64,000 nt of DNA from Taeniopygia guttata (Eukaryota > Chordata > Aves > Passeriformes > Estrildidae): contig NC_133024.1 in the NCBI RefSeq assembly GCF_048771995.1, forward strand, positions 43,066,001 to 43,130,000, written 5' to 3'. This document shows, one piece after another, positions 13,101-27,400 of this stretch (position 1 is its first letter; the number at the start of each line of letters is the position of its first letter). A program made the translations under genes and the position numbers. The notes under the pieces were generated by a model that was not told the origin of the DNA, made no database searches, and was given only the letters and a program-made list of their open reading frames with translations.

Positions 13101-15404
13101 TAATGCTACAGCTACTGGTATGTCTTGGTGAGCTGTCTTGCTTGTGAAACCTTCTGATACAAGGTGAAGTACTCCTCATTTTTTCAGTTTCTTTTTCAAG
13201 GCAAAAATAACTTAAACTATTTTCAGAGGTATTGGGGTCTCCATCAAAGCTACGCATATAAATATTTCCATAATTTCCATTTCGTGGAGAACTAGTAGTG
13301 AATTGTCCATTACAGTCCTTAGTAACTAAAGTGCTTGCATTTTGCAGTGTCTCCTGTGAAATCTCTTTGCTAACACTTGTTCTATTCACTTCAGCTGTTT
13401 CCCCCACTTCTGCTTGAGATTCAGTAACAGTGCAATTTACCGAAGAGCTAGTTAGCATTCCTAAGCATTTAGCATTGTCTTTATGAGAAAGTGTTTGTGG
13501 AGAGTTTTGTGAGAAACTAGATGAGAGCTCAGGAGGACAGGACAACATGCCTTGACAGTTTGCTAATTTTTCAGTGGATAGAGCAGAAGTAACATTTAGT
13601 AGTGAGGACTGTCTTTTTGGAGTAGCTTTGTTAAGGGCTTCTGCACTCCAACTATCCTGTGCTGCATAATGCAGATTATGTTTCCATTCTTTCTGACTTG
13701 GAAGAAAAGGTTCCTTCCTGCTCCCATCATCTGGCAAAATACAGGGAGGCTGACTGAACACACTATTGGGTGGGCAATCATTTTCCTTCATTTCTACATT
13801 TCTTGTACCACCATTTGATGTATAAATTTTTGCAGTATCTCCTCTGGCAGTGGCTTGGGCTTGTCTCTTTGATGTCACTGTTTTAAAGAGAGATACATCT
13901 CTTTGCCAAATGGGAGAAGCAGGGCCATTAGAGGAAAAACTCTGTTTGTTGATGTAGCTTGTATCTGCTTGTTGAGAAACTGATGGTAACAGTGTGTCTT
14001 CATCTGGCTGTTTCACACCTTCAGCCTTTTCCAGGTGTGTAAAGTCTGCCTTAGTACCCCTTTGGGTAACAACAACTGAATTCCTGTTCAGTCTTGTAGG
14101 TTCTGGTTGGTTCTTTGAATTGGGAAAGACTGACTCATCAGTTCTGATACCAGATGAAGAAACAGAAGCGGTACAACTTAGCCAAGGCTGACAGCCCTCA
14201 GTGAACTCTGAAAAATTTCTGTTTGCACTTCTTGTCATCCTTTTGATACTTGTATTTTCTGGAGAGTACATGTGAAAATCATTCTGCAGGCGCTGTGAAC
14301 CAAACTTGGCATTCTTTGCATGTGCCCATTGGTGGTCATTTAAATTAGCCATAAATGCTTCAAAGCTGGCATCAGGGGAAACAAACACATCATCACTGTA
14401 ACACTGAGGAATATCAGCCCAAGAAGGATAGCTGTCTTTTCTTCCGTAAGAATTTTTTTGGTTTTCATACAACTTCCCATGAGAAGAGGTGTTTCTATAG
14501 TAGGATCTAGAGAGATTATTTTCTGATTTGTATAAAGGATAGTTTTCCCAGTTATCAAAGGGCAACGGAAAAGTAGCTTTGTCAGGGCAACTAACTCTAC
14601 TAAAGCAATTACTGCTTGAAATAGATCTTCTGTAGTGGTGTTTTGAGTGGTAACTTGGGTATTTCTTAGTTTCTTGTAAAGAGCTGGGATATCTACCACG
14701 GTCTGTAGCATGAAACTCCATCAGTGATTGAGTTCTAAACATTGTTTCTGGAGTTTGTTCTGAAGAGTCTGGTGTGTTGTTCCATATAATGGAAGACAGA
14801 GGAATTCTCTTTGGGTTCTGTCGACCAAACCTTGGTACAAAACCATTCTTGCTCTCCCTTGCCAATGGATGCTGTAAACTAGATGCTGAGAGCTGATCAG
14901 AAGATACTGATGATGGACATCTCCGAAGGGAACACACAGAGTAACTTCTGCCAGCTGTGTCCCTGTTCATACAACCCTTGTGCCTAAATCCGCTATTGTG
15001 TGTTACAGAAGGAGGATATAAGCTCCCTTCCGAAGACCGTCCGAAAGAAACCGCAGACAGCCTCCTGCGGTGCAGATGAGGATTTCCATCGACTGCATCA
15101 CCATAACTGCAATCTTCTTGAAAGGCTCTTTGGTGCCAGTTTATATATGCACTGTGTAACTTCCTTGGTCTGATGAAAATCTTGTGTTCATCTTTGGCTC
15201 TCAGTGTTCTCATTCCATCTGGGAAAAATGTGCTAGGAATGTCACTCCAGTCATTTCTCTGTTGCCCCCTACTAGCAGTCTGCCTCTTTGAAGTAGGGCA
15301 TGCACTACTACTTTGGATATTTGACGCACTGCTTGTAGAAACGATCCTGTCCAAAGGGTCTTGGGTTTGTTCCTGGGCCAGCTGGTCATCCAGATCACTT
15401 AGAA
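10114..15404 (-). CDS. EXPH5: EXPH5 last coding exon (residues 209-1971)
   Basis: A single 5.3-kb exon encodes about 89% of the protein. The acceptor is excellent: a long T/C tract followed by CTGTGCAG|TTCTAAG at 15405, entered in phase 1. The exon opens with VLSDLDDQLAQEQ, which aligns with human VLDDLDSKLAQEQ. Visible landmarks are PLSSIIWN near residue 414 (human TPLSSIIWN), two copies of IYYTLPR near residues 994 and 1140, a conserved block around ENIKRSLTEGRLWRP, and an acidic Ser/Asp/Tyr end (SDSDSDTTTDDEYYLDE) finishing in KESEL and a TGA at 10116-10114. The composition is rich in Ser, Thr and Asn with no membrane segment and no known catalytic domain. It remains open over 1763 codons despite weak sequence constraint, which argues that it is functional. 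Confidence 0.96.
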
Positions 15405-18400
15405 CTGCACAGAGGGGGAAAAAAAAAAAGATACTTGGTTTTGTTTTCTTTAATAATCTTCTGACTGCTTATGTTAAAAAGTTTCATGTACTACATTAAT
15501 AATCAGAACTGGCTTCTCAGTCAGCTTCTCAGCATTCAAAACCTTTCCCAAACCACACATTCTTTTTCCATAGGATCTTTCATCAGTCACCCATTATGAC
15601 TACAAGAAAAAAATGTTCTCCGCCATGACTGCTCTTTATGTAATGTTAGTCTTTATGCTATTTAAAAGAAGAACAAAACAATTTGAAGTCCGAGTTCTCA
15701 CTCACTGTATGTGTGTGCATGTGTGTGTGTGTGTGTGTGTGCGTAAACCTTCCAAATATAGTCTGTAAGCAAAAAAATCCCTGAAAAGAATTTACTAGGC
15801 AAACATGGATCTTTCTGTGTGTTCACAAAGCAGAGTTATGACATAACTATACGAAAACAGAATCCTGCAAACCATCAAACATCATATTCAGTAGTCTGGC
15901 ATGTCCACTGTTTATTTCATTCATAAAATAAGTTCTCTTCTGAATTTTATGAGCACTGAAAATGGAATTTTCTGAATATGAAAGGGTAATTAAATAGTTA
16001 GGAAGCTGTGATTCAATCTAGTAACAAATATGTACTTATATAAATATATATAAGCAACCTCATGAACTGGAATTAAACACTATGTAGCTCAATTAACCAA
16101 GATGTTCAGTCAGAAGACTGACACAATGTATTAAAACTACTTTTATTATCAAAAGCAATTATGCCTTTGCTAGTTGTATTCTGCTATTTTCAAAATACTA
16201 CACATAATATACAATGGATACGATTGTTTTATTACAGAATTTCCTAATCCACTTAAATACATTAGACTGTGTGATCAGTCATTACAGACCTGTGCTAACA
16301 CTGCAAAAGCATTAAGAAAGCATTGATAAATATGTATAGTTGGAATAAAATGTGATCCAAAGGTTCTAAAATTCTCAATTTTTCCTAAGTTTCTTTTTAG
16401 CACACAAAATAGAAGACTCCTGAGAAACTCAGCTTAGAACAAGAAAAAAGATGAGTTGTTTCTGAGTCTTCCATTGGGAGGATATGAGCCAACCTAAAAA
16501 ATAACTTGCAACTCTTGACTGGGGGTATAAAAAGGCTCCCAGAAAAATAAGTGAATGCCATAATGCCTTTTGCTTGTGTGGTTTGTGGCTTTACAGTTTA
16601 TAAAACCAGGCCCAGTAATTCATTATTATTAAAATTATGCATGCAGGAAACTGGGATAGAATTCTCACATAACCATATGTATGCATCTAAAGGGCACAGT
16701 ATGGGCTCCTGGCAGAAACAGCAGAGAGAACTGTGCACAGTTACATAGGATTCTTCTGAACTGCATCAGTATGAGATGAAACACATTTTAAGAGTGACTG
16801 GTCACTGACATCTCCTGAAATCAATTTTGGAGTACACATTCTGCTGTCAGACAAAGACAACAAAAAGAAACGGCTAGAAATGAGCCATGTTTTACAGCCT
16901 GTGCTTTTGCAGAAAATTCTTTCAAACCACAGTAACTTCTGGTAACAATACTATCAAACAATACCAAAATAAGGACACACACTTACCACTGAAAATCTCC
17001 TTCTCTAGCTGTTCATTCCATTCCAGTGTATTTTTCTCCATTGTTTCATTTTGGTTTGTATCAAAAGAATGACTGCTTGTTTCAGTTGACATTGGGGAAT
17101 TACACATTTCAGCCTGTTAAAAATTGTAAGGTAACCTGGTTTCAGTTCTACATGTGGGTTCAAATCACATTTCACATATCACATCACAAACTGTGTCACA
17201 TATCCTGGAGGTGAGCAAACTCTGTCAGTCCAGTAAATAATGTATTATTAAAATACACAACTGAGGGTTGTAAAATTGCATGCATTTTATAGACTTCTAT
17301 ACATATAATAAGGAGAATTACTCATCTTGTCCTCATCCTGTAGCATGTTTTGGATAAGGGTATAGTTTACCTATTTTATCCAAATGCATCCTTATTGCAT
17401 TGTATCTCTCAATTTAGTTTTTCACAATCACTTCTTCCTTGACCAGTGTATTTTAAAATTCAGCCACTGACCTCCCAAAAGAGATTCAATAATTTAACAC
17501 TACAGTTAGTTTCTTATAGGAAGACAGCACTTAGTGGTAAAAGTGGGGAAAATGTCATCCTATTCCCCATCTGTGTTTGGATTACATGTTAAACTGAGAG
17601 GTTCTATCCCACCCATATTATCTGTTTTATTTCTTTGTTTTTGAAATATAAGAGGAGGGTGGTGGCCATTTTACATCTTCTATGCCTTTGATTATACACT
17701 GTATACCTTCTTAGTCCCCTCTGTGGTTATGCCACCCAACTGAAGATAAGGAAAAACATGTTAGTAATACAGGGTAATAAAATAATTAAGATAGAAAATA
17801 TAATCCTTGGAAGAAAACCTGGTATTTCAACAGCATGCACTTAAATTACATCAGAAATAAATCTGTTGTTTTATCCTTAAAATGAACTTGTGCTTATAAA
17901 ATGGAACATCCATCCATCCATCCATGCATCCATCCATCCATCCAAAAAAAATTCCTACTTCAAATTTACATTTACATGGTAACTTTGTGCATGGAAATGT
18001 TGCATAAGAGGGTCTAGCTTATTGCCTGCCCAGTTTTTCATCCTTGTACAAATGAAATGAAACAGAGTAAATACACTAGATTATTATTTAGTGTGAGTTT
18101 TGATCTATTTACAGGTTGGTTACAGTAGCCAAAATACATTAAGGTCCTGACCTAGGAAAAGATCCATGAAATTATTCTGTCATTATGAGAGAAGTGTAAT
18201 CCGCAGAGCTTTATGTAGGGCCTAGCTAGGAAAGCTTTGGATTTTAACAGACAAGCTCAGTCTACTACATGCAACTAGTTCACAACACAGACATTTTACT
18301 CAGCATTTAAAACAAGAACTGCAAGAATACTATTTCAACAGATGTTAAAGCAACAGCCTACACCACGGGGACTACTTTTTGAAAAATTGCACAAACATTG

Positions 18401-21400
18401 CAGACAAGAAATTGATAAGCTACTTACCGTTGCCATTTCTTCCACTTTTGAGGGTGGGCTAGCAGAACTGTCATATCTGTAGGCAGAGGGATTTACATGT
18501 TGGCTTTGAAAAAGAACTTGCTGTAATTTCATCAGGTAGCAAATATCCAGCGGCTTCTCATTTTAACAGCTATTGAGAAGCATCTGAAGAAAACTTTCCC
18601 TATGAAGAATTCATCCTTACCTCCCCCCAGCCAAAATCCTGCAAAAATAAAATGCTGGGAAAATGTACTATTCATTTTGGCCTTGTCAGCTTGCAAACTT
18701 CCTAACTGCACAGTCAAAAATGAACTCAACCTACTGACATCCCAGTATCTGCAAGAGCCATAAAGTAGTTGTTTCAATCCAGCATTATGGTAAGATGGTA
18801 TTCATTCTTTTTCCAAACAACAATAATTTAGTAGGTACTACTCATAGCCTAAGTTATATACTTGTTAAGTTCTGACTGGTTTGCATCTGCAATTCTATTG
18901 TTTTTCTCTTCCATTCCACCCTACTCAGATGCAGAGCTGTGCTCTGTCCCTGCAAAGGAGGAGAGACAGACAGCAGATTGGTTTTGGTGTGAACTTTGGA
19001 ACTTGGCGCTACTCACCCAAAACAGCCTTTATTTACCAATTTTTAAGACATGGTAGAGGGCTCATCTGCTTTCCTAAGCTATTTAAGGCTGCAAGGGCTT
19101 GGCAGAGAACTGGCTCGAGCGTCCGTGAGTAATGCAGTGGTTAGAACAAACCGAGAAGCCCTGAACATAAAAAGTACTCTGTTTGATGACTTGCAGACAA
19201 ATACAAAATAAACGAAAGAAACGAGAATGGGACTAGACTTCACTGAGTCTATTTGAGTCTGCAGATCCTTGTTTTACAACTAGGCAAACCCAGTCCCTTC
19301 AAAAGCCCTGAAGGAAATGTTGTTTAGCCTGTGCCGATTGCCAGTTCTTCCTTGTCTCAGAAAGTGTTTTTTCCCAGGAAATTAATTCTTGGGAGAAAAT
19401 GAAATAGGGAAAGATGGTTCTGTTCAGTCCTGTTTGTCTCAAAGTCTTTTTGAATGACCTTGTTCTTAGGCTCTTAAAGCCTCCCTGTGCTCAGGTAGAC
19501 TACTTTATTGTGCTTCAACAGCAAGTATAAACCGGCTTGTTGGCAAGTTCTTTGTGGCCCAGCCTTTCCTCCCGAAGTGCTTTGTCATTTGTTTGCAATG
19601 TGCTTGCAGGCAGGGAAGAACAGTTGAAAGGTGCAATTTGTTTTTGCTTCTGTAATTGTGAAGTGTAAAACCAGGATTCCTCTCTGACATGGGGTCCAAC
19701 TGAAACCAAACAAGCCTGTTGACTTCAGCAGGCTTAGGATTTGGCTAGACAGTCTGAATCTGAAATTCCTAATTTTTTCTTGTAGCTCTGACTAAAAACA
19801 GCCATAAAATCAGGGGGTTACCTCTCTCTTTGAATGAAGTTTACATAACCAAAACTCAGAAATGTATGTTGCTTTTCCTTTAAACTTAAATAAAGTTGTG
19901 CTTTAATGCTTTTAAAACAAATTAAGAACACAACTTATGTTTCAGAGCTTTTACAATGACTTCCTGCAAATTAAGTTCAGTAAAATCCTGTGGCTTAGCA
20001 AGTTACTTTAGTTTTACTTCTATGCATAACAAAAATGCAAAAGCTTTGTTAGAAGCTTTCTTCTTCAGCTTTACTGTGCAAAGCTGCTCTTTGGCAAAGC
20101 CCAAGAGCGCAGAGCTCTCCCTACTTGATGTTGTATTAATTGTTCCTTGCAATGAACCTACGTGAAGTAGACATGTTAGTTAGAAATGTCAGTTAGAATG
20201 TCTTCTGGTAGTCTAGGCAAAATTTAAATTTTCATTTGCACCTCTGGCACTATTCTAAATTCATCTGTGTCTTTATTGTCACTGTTCTCTCAGGAATAAC
20301 TGGTCATTGCATCCTGCTTTATTTTTCTCCCTGCTAACTTATATACTGACAAGACTATTTTAAGCTTTTCCCTATGCCAATCTCTCCATTTCCCAAACTG
20401 CCTTATTATTTTCTATGAACTGTTTTAAATTTTCCAGCATTTCAAAATTAAAGCTTTTCTTACTTTCAGAGAAATATTGCTTAATTTTAGGAAACAGTAA
20501 TTCAGTTTCTTTTTTGGTTAATGACACTAAACAATGTTTAGATTATTTGTACACAATGCATTCACACACATTTGTAAATATTGTCTATTATTCATAAACA
20601 GGAAAAAAACAAAATTTATGTTCAAGTTCAGAAATATTTGCCATCTGGAAAATACTCCTCAATATGGAAAATGAGAAACTGTATTTTCTACTCTTCCACT
20701 TACATACATATGTATCTTTTAAATGACAATCAAATGTAAGAAGTAAAAGATGACTATCATGATTGTTAACAATAATAAAAATCCATTAATTAAAATCTGC
20801 TGTAAATTAGTATTTCCACAGAGGCAAAGCACCTGTCTTCCTCAGGCTACCACCAAGCTGTCTAATGTCAGTACAATCTATTTTCTTCAAAACTATTCTT
20901 ATCAGTACTACATAAAAAGCCAACTAAAATCCAAACGCATAACTCACATATGCTGAAAACACAATTAAACAGCATTTTTGTCCAGGATGAATCACAGTTA
21001 CATATACAGAAAATAGTAAGGATGATTTCAAGAACTGACACCTTTAAACCGAAAGTGATCAAACTACCTTCAGACTACAGTTACAAACCTTTTATTAGCA
21101 TCATCTGTATCTCCATGTAAGTGCACTCCTTCCTGCAGCATCCATAATTTATTCTCACAGTAGAACACCACCGCAGCTGCCGAAACTGTAACTCCCGAAC
21201 TGAAAGGACCCTCTAAACAGCCATTAATGTTTAGCCATTGAAGAGCTTCTGCCAGTTAGGCTTACTTACAGGATTTACAGTGCTGTGTCCTATAGTGTTT
21301 CTCTAGCTCTCCAAAATAACTCTACCTGGTGAGAGGCAGATTATTTCAGTGCTTTGCCTATGCATAAAGCAAACCACATGCCACGGCAACACCTAGAAGA

Positions 21401-24400
21401 GGGTGGGGGAAGTTTTCAACAGAGAGGCGTGACTAGAAAATGTAGCAATCAGCTCAGTTACACGTCAGGATTGACTTGTTTATTTTTCAAGTTATGCTCG
21501 ATCAGAAATCAAAGGCATCTGAGCCTGAGATACGATAGATTTTCCATGGAAAAGCCAGATAAACACACAAGAAAAGCTGATGTAACAAGTAGGCATGGTT
21601 TGGTTTTTTTTGCCTTCTTAAATTAAGAAATCATTTCAGTGCTTATATTCTACAGCAAAGCCTCGTACTTCTTATGTGCATTGGCTACCTCGCTGTGTAC
21701 CAGGATAAAGCACCATTGAAATCTGATTCTCAGTTACACAAGTGTCCCTTTATTCTTCAGCAAAGACTGTGGCCCAGTGTTTCTGTGTTCCAGGATGAGA
21801 GGCATTGCCAGGTCGCAAGAAAGAGGAAGGAGCAGATGACAGGTATGGAGCAGTGTTAACAATGCATGTTCTTTTTCTGTGTGTGTTGTTATGTAAGAGC
21901 AGTGAAAATCCACAAAGCTAACCTCACAGCCTCTACTTAAACTTATTAAATCTCCTGCTTTGATACAAACACTCCACAATAGCAAGCTGTCTGTTACAAA
22001 ATCTACGTATCAGACTAATCATAATTTCTTTAGAGGCTTGCATTCCCTGTCATTGTTTCTTACAGCTGTTCCTTGTCTTGCCACCATGCCAGCAGGGAGC
22101 CCCAGGCACAGACCACAATACCAGTCTGAGACTCGCTGAGAGAAAATCAGCTTTTTGTACCAAAGATCTTGTACCTTTATACTTAGATTTCACAGCACTG
22201 CACAATGCAGCTCTACCTGTGATTGCCAGTCCCAAGCACTACTCTAAGATGCACAACAGAATAGTAAGCCTTCATTCACATGTTGCTTATCTACGACCAC
22301 ACAGGACAAAAGTTAAGAGAGATCAGGCAACCTAACCAGCCTGACTGTAGCTTCCCCTCACCCCTTTTCCTCTGAACAGCAACTTCAATCCTGGGAATGG
22401 CAAGGGAGAAGGATGCTCTTCAAACAGCAGCTCTAGAGCTGCATATGAGACCAACTTTGGTTCATATCCAAAAACCAAAGTAAACCAAAGCAAACCACAG
22501 TACTGAAACAAAAGCACAACAGAAGGCAAAAGGGCCAAGAGCTGTCCGGTTTGCCTGGCTGGAGCTAAAGCTGCAGGGCTGCCTCTAGGCTGCTTCTGGG
22601 CTAGAAATGGTGGGAACTGATGCAGCAGAGCTGCCTGGGGCCGGCACTCTCTGCCATGCATTGGGAAAGCTGTGCTTTCCTATTGTATCACAGCCATAGG
22701 GCACCAGATCCCCATGCACCTTACACCGTGTCCTTGAGAGGGAATGAAATAGGATGTAGCTGCTGCTAAGTCTACAGTCTTTCATATACTTGAAGTCTTT
22801 ATGCAAAACCTGAGCAAAATAGGTTTAGCCAAGAGACTCTACCTACTACTTGTGACTTAGTCGTCTTTCTTCTGACACAATACAGATAATCTCTCATTAC
22901 AGGACCAATTAAAATCCCAATCTTCCCAATGAGGTAAAAAGCAAGAGACTGAAAAAATAATTTAACAAAATTTCCTAACACTTTAGAACTTTGTTCTAAA
23001 CCACAGAACAATTAATATACTTTTTTAAAGCTGGAAATAAGATATGTTCTGATTATAGCTCACCGTGGTTGCTTCTGAGTCTGGGTTTTCCTTGATCTTC
23101 TAAAGGAGGAAAGCCAAGCAAAAGGTGATCTGAACCCCAGAAAGGAAGCTGAAGTGTTCTTTTGTGCTTGAGGATTTGTGCGGGATGACATTTTTATTTC
23201 TTGATGACCTAAAAATGTGATAAAAAGTAGATTTGTTTCAAGTTCTTAATAAATACAGTATTAAAATATACATAAATGTTATATCTTAATAAACAATTTT
23301 GTTTTGCTTATCTTTTATGTCAGGTAAATCCAGTTTTGACATTTTTGGACAGACTCTGTGACATACTTGTTTATAATGACTAACTAGAAGACAGAGAAAG
23401 ATAAACAGGTCTAAAGTTCCAAAATGTATTATTTGTTTTGGATGATACATGTGAGATATATGAGGCTGATTTCACAAAGTAATCAGAACTGAATTACTTG
23501 AAAATCATACCTTTTTAAAAATACAGGCAAATCAAACATTTGAAAATTGAGGCACCCACAATCATTACTTACTTTCTTTTTACATTTGTAAGAAATATGA
23601 CCGTGACTACCCAGAATATATAATGACCTAACTGACTGTAATGTAACTACAAAACACTAATGCAGACTAACGTGTCCTCTGTATCATAGATTTCCTTACA
23701 ATGGGACTCCTGTGGCCACTTGGATACCTTTTTTTTCTGCTACAAACTTCATATCACATCTGTATTTTCAATGCAAGATATCCTGAATGATTCCTTTGGG
23801 AAGGTTATTACTTGTTTTTCTTCAAATAAAACATAAACTCAGTCTGCCTGTAAAAGCAGCTGGCATTTGGTAGGAAGATGATGATGAGTATGGCTTATAG
23901 ATAACGGAAAGAAATGGCAGGATCTGCATCACACCAGAGGATACAAGGAAACAAGATGTCACTCAGGAATAAGGCATTACATTTTCTTTTTCCATTTAAA
24001 GCAACCCATGCCTGAAACAATGTAACAGCCTGAAAATGGCTTATCCAATGAGTGCAGGAGAAAGAAAACCCAGAAATTAGGGCAAAGTGTCATTTCTAAC
24101 AATAGATAGGAGCAGCATTTTGGACATTGTCCAAAATGAAGTGAATAATTCAGGTCAAGTGATTTAAATCTTGTGTGTAATACGTGGCTTTCCCTTCAGT
24201 GACAATCTCTGTGTACTTCAAAATGCCTCATTCTTTACCCCTTTCAGAGCCTAATCTCTTGGTGGCATTGACTTGACAATGCAGGTGACATCAAGAGAGT
24301 CCTAATAGCACTGCCAGGGCAGTCTAGGGATGTAGACACAGCAAGGCTTGCATGTAGAAGTAGTATCTTTTATTTAGCCAGCTTATACAGTTGGAAATAT

Positions 24401-27400
24401 CAGACAAGCCTTCGAGGCACACAAGCCCTTCTTCAGATCTGAAATAGAAACAGCTGCTTTCGTAGTTAAATACAAGAGAACAGTTACACAGAGTTTACTC
24501 AATTAGACCATCTCTGAAAGAGAAAAATAGTAGGTACCTGAGGACTAGAGGGGATGTTGGGGATAAAAGGTCAGGAAGACTGAGATGTGTTCTGTTAAAA
24601 TATGTAGTATGGGGAGAATGTTTAAAGTTTCACTTTTCTTTTGAAATGCATTACTCCAAGTTGTTATGAAGCACAAATAGGAGAAGCTCAATGAAAAACA
24701 TGCAGAAGTGTGAATGGAATAAAAGCATATATTAGGCATAAGAACGATCTGGAGAGAAGATGAAAGACAGTACAGAATACCATGCTTTTTATAGAGACAC
24801 CAGGTTTCTCGTGCATGTTCATTTTGGATGGGCATCAGAACCTGTGAAATGAGATCTCAAGAAATTGCTTCCTGGTCAGGCCAACTTTTCAGGCTTTGAC
24901 ACTCACCCTGATAATAAGCACTAGTATGCCTTTAGCCCAGCGTTACCAAAAAAAGTTTTCCACTGGTATAGTCAAACCTTTCTCACCCAAAGTCATCTAC
25001 TTATTCCAAATGTCATTTAGGTACTTTTAGGTTTTTAAGAAAACTAGGCAAAACCAAATTTTCTGGTGTTGGTTTTGGCTGGTATAGTTATTTTTTTCCA
25101 TAGCTGCTTGCATGGGCTATGTATGGGATTTGTGCTGGAAGCGGTGTTGGTAATACAGGGATCTTTTAGTTGCTGCTGAGCAGCACTCGCACAGTTAAGG
25201 CCTTTCCTGCCTCTCACCCCACCCTACAAACAAGTGTGCTCAGTGTGCACAAGGGGCTGGGAGGGGACACAGCTGGGACAGCTGACCCCAGGGACATTCC
25301 AGACCATACAGCACCCATGCTCAGCGTAGAAAGCTGAGGGGAAAAGAAGGAAGGGAGGATGTTCAGAGTGATAGTGTTTGTGTTCCCAAGCAACCACTGT
25401 GCATGATGGAGCCCAGGTTTCCTGGGGACAGCTGAACACCTGCCTGCCCACAGGAGGTGGTGACTTAATTCCTTGGTTTGCTTCCTCATGTGCAAGGCTT
25501 ATCCTTTACCTATGAAAATGTCTTTATTTCAACTCATGAGTTCTCTCACTTTTAGCCTCTTGCCCATCCTGATGGGGGTCAAGCAAATGAGCCACTGGGT
25601 GGTGCTTAGTTGATGGCTGGTGTTAAACCACAAGAGTTCTTTAGGATGCCCAGTGTAAGGCTTGAAGTGTTTGAGATAACGACAGATCTCAGTGAAATAT
25701 GCTAGACTGAATTTAACACTGTTCTTGCTTTTTAGCTATTAATTGACAGGCTCCAGTGCTTGCCATGGGGCTTGCTTGCCAGGCTGTAAATTAGAGCCTA
25801 GTGCTCCTTGGTGGAATGGTTATGTGCCAAGGTTATGGTGTACCTCTGAAGAGATTGTGACCAGGAATAAGTCTGTAGAAGGTACACCTCAAAGAATCTG
25901 TGGTTGTGCATGTGGTCATCAAAGTGTGTGGCCATGGATAAGCCCACGACAGGGGGGCAGGGACTGCAGCCATGGGTAAAGCCACGTTAGAGTGGGTGCA
26001 TTTCTGAAGGCATTGTGGCCCAAGGTAGGAGGCCATGCTGGAAAAGGTGCACCTCAGATGGACTGGGGCTGTGGATAAGTCCATGCTGCAGAAGTATATC
26101 CCTGGAGAAACTGTGGCTCTACTTGGAGTAGGTATACACCTGAGACACTGCAGTATATGGGTAAGTCTAAGCTGGAGCACACACAAGGTGAAGGCAGTGG
26201 GGTGGTTAATGGGGATATACTGGATAGTGTGGGACCTGAGCTTGATGTAAATGGCATGGAATAAGGAGTAAAGAATGTGCTGGATTTGGTTGTTATAATT
26301 ACTTATTTCCATAGTAGCTAATATGAGGCTACATTCAGGACTTGTGCTGAGAACAGTGTTGGTAATTCAGAGATGTTTTCCTTCTGCTGAGCAGGGCTTA
26401 CATAGAGCCAAGGCTTTTCTACTTCTGACCCCACCTCATCAACGAGTGGATTGGGGGGTGCACAAGGAGGCAGGGGGGGACACAGCTGGGACAGCTGGCC
26501 CCAGCTGACCTGGTGGATATCCCATACCATACGGCATCATACTCAGCATGTAAAATCTAGATGAAGAAGAAGGGGGGACATTCACAATGACGGCATTTGT
26601 CTCCTCAAGTCACTGTCATATGTGATGGAGCCCTGGAGATGCTGAACACCTGCCTGACTGTGGGGAGTGGTGAATGAAGGCCTTGCTTTGCTTTGCTTTG
26701 CTTGTGTGTGTAGCTTTTCCTTTATCTATCAACTGCCTTTATCTCAATTCACTTTTAGCCCTCCAATTCTCACCCCACTTCCACAGCTGAGGGAGTGAAT
26801 GGCTGCGTAGTGTTTTGCTGCCAGCTGGGGTTAAACCATAACCTTTTGTACAATGCAGACATCAATACTTTCACTGGGAAACTACCACTGTGTTTGCTAA
26901 AATTATAGCATTTTCATTTTGATTAATAAAGACATTTTTTTACAGTGAGAACATTAATCACTGGAACAGACTCCTCAGGGACATGGTAGAGTCCCCATCA
27001 ACTAGAGGTTTATAAGATGTGACTGCAAACAGTGCCAAATAATCTCATCCAGGTTCCCTTTCCTATGAATAACGGGACCTGAATATCTTCTGATGTCCTT
27101 CCAACCTGGACCATACTATGATTGTAATTATGGCATAAAAATATCAGTGATTTTCTGTTGTGAATCCCATCTCTGCTTTTAACAGAACCTGCTCAAAGAA
27201 ACACACCCATTTTGAAAATACATCTTTAGTAAAACTATATGAGAAGAAGCTCAGCGCAATTTCAGAAACTCCTTAGCTATTGCACTCTGACATGCCATAA
27301 GACATAAGACATGCCATAAGTGGTTTGGTGACCACTATTATAAAGATGAGGAAATGGACAAATGCAACTCACTGGTGTTTTTGCTCTTCCTTAGCTGATG

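Larger units (their letters stand above)
23209..27372 (-). other. EXPH5: EXPH5 intron with ERV remnant and CR1 tail
   Basis: A 4.2-kb intron with GTGAGT donor (27372-27367) and TTTTTAG acceptor. It contains an old repeat at about 24.35-24.46 kb, a two-LTR ERV remnant at about 25.07-26.84 kb and a CR1 3' tail at 26.94-27.13 kb. Confidence 0.85.

Noticed and set aside
18504..18540. Alternative start for the EXPH5 exon at 18428-18503 using the ATTACAG acceptor
   Set aside because: It would enter in phase 0 while the preceding exon ends in phase 2, breaking the frame. The AAAG acceptor 15 nt downstream fits and has a better pyrimidine tract.
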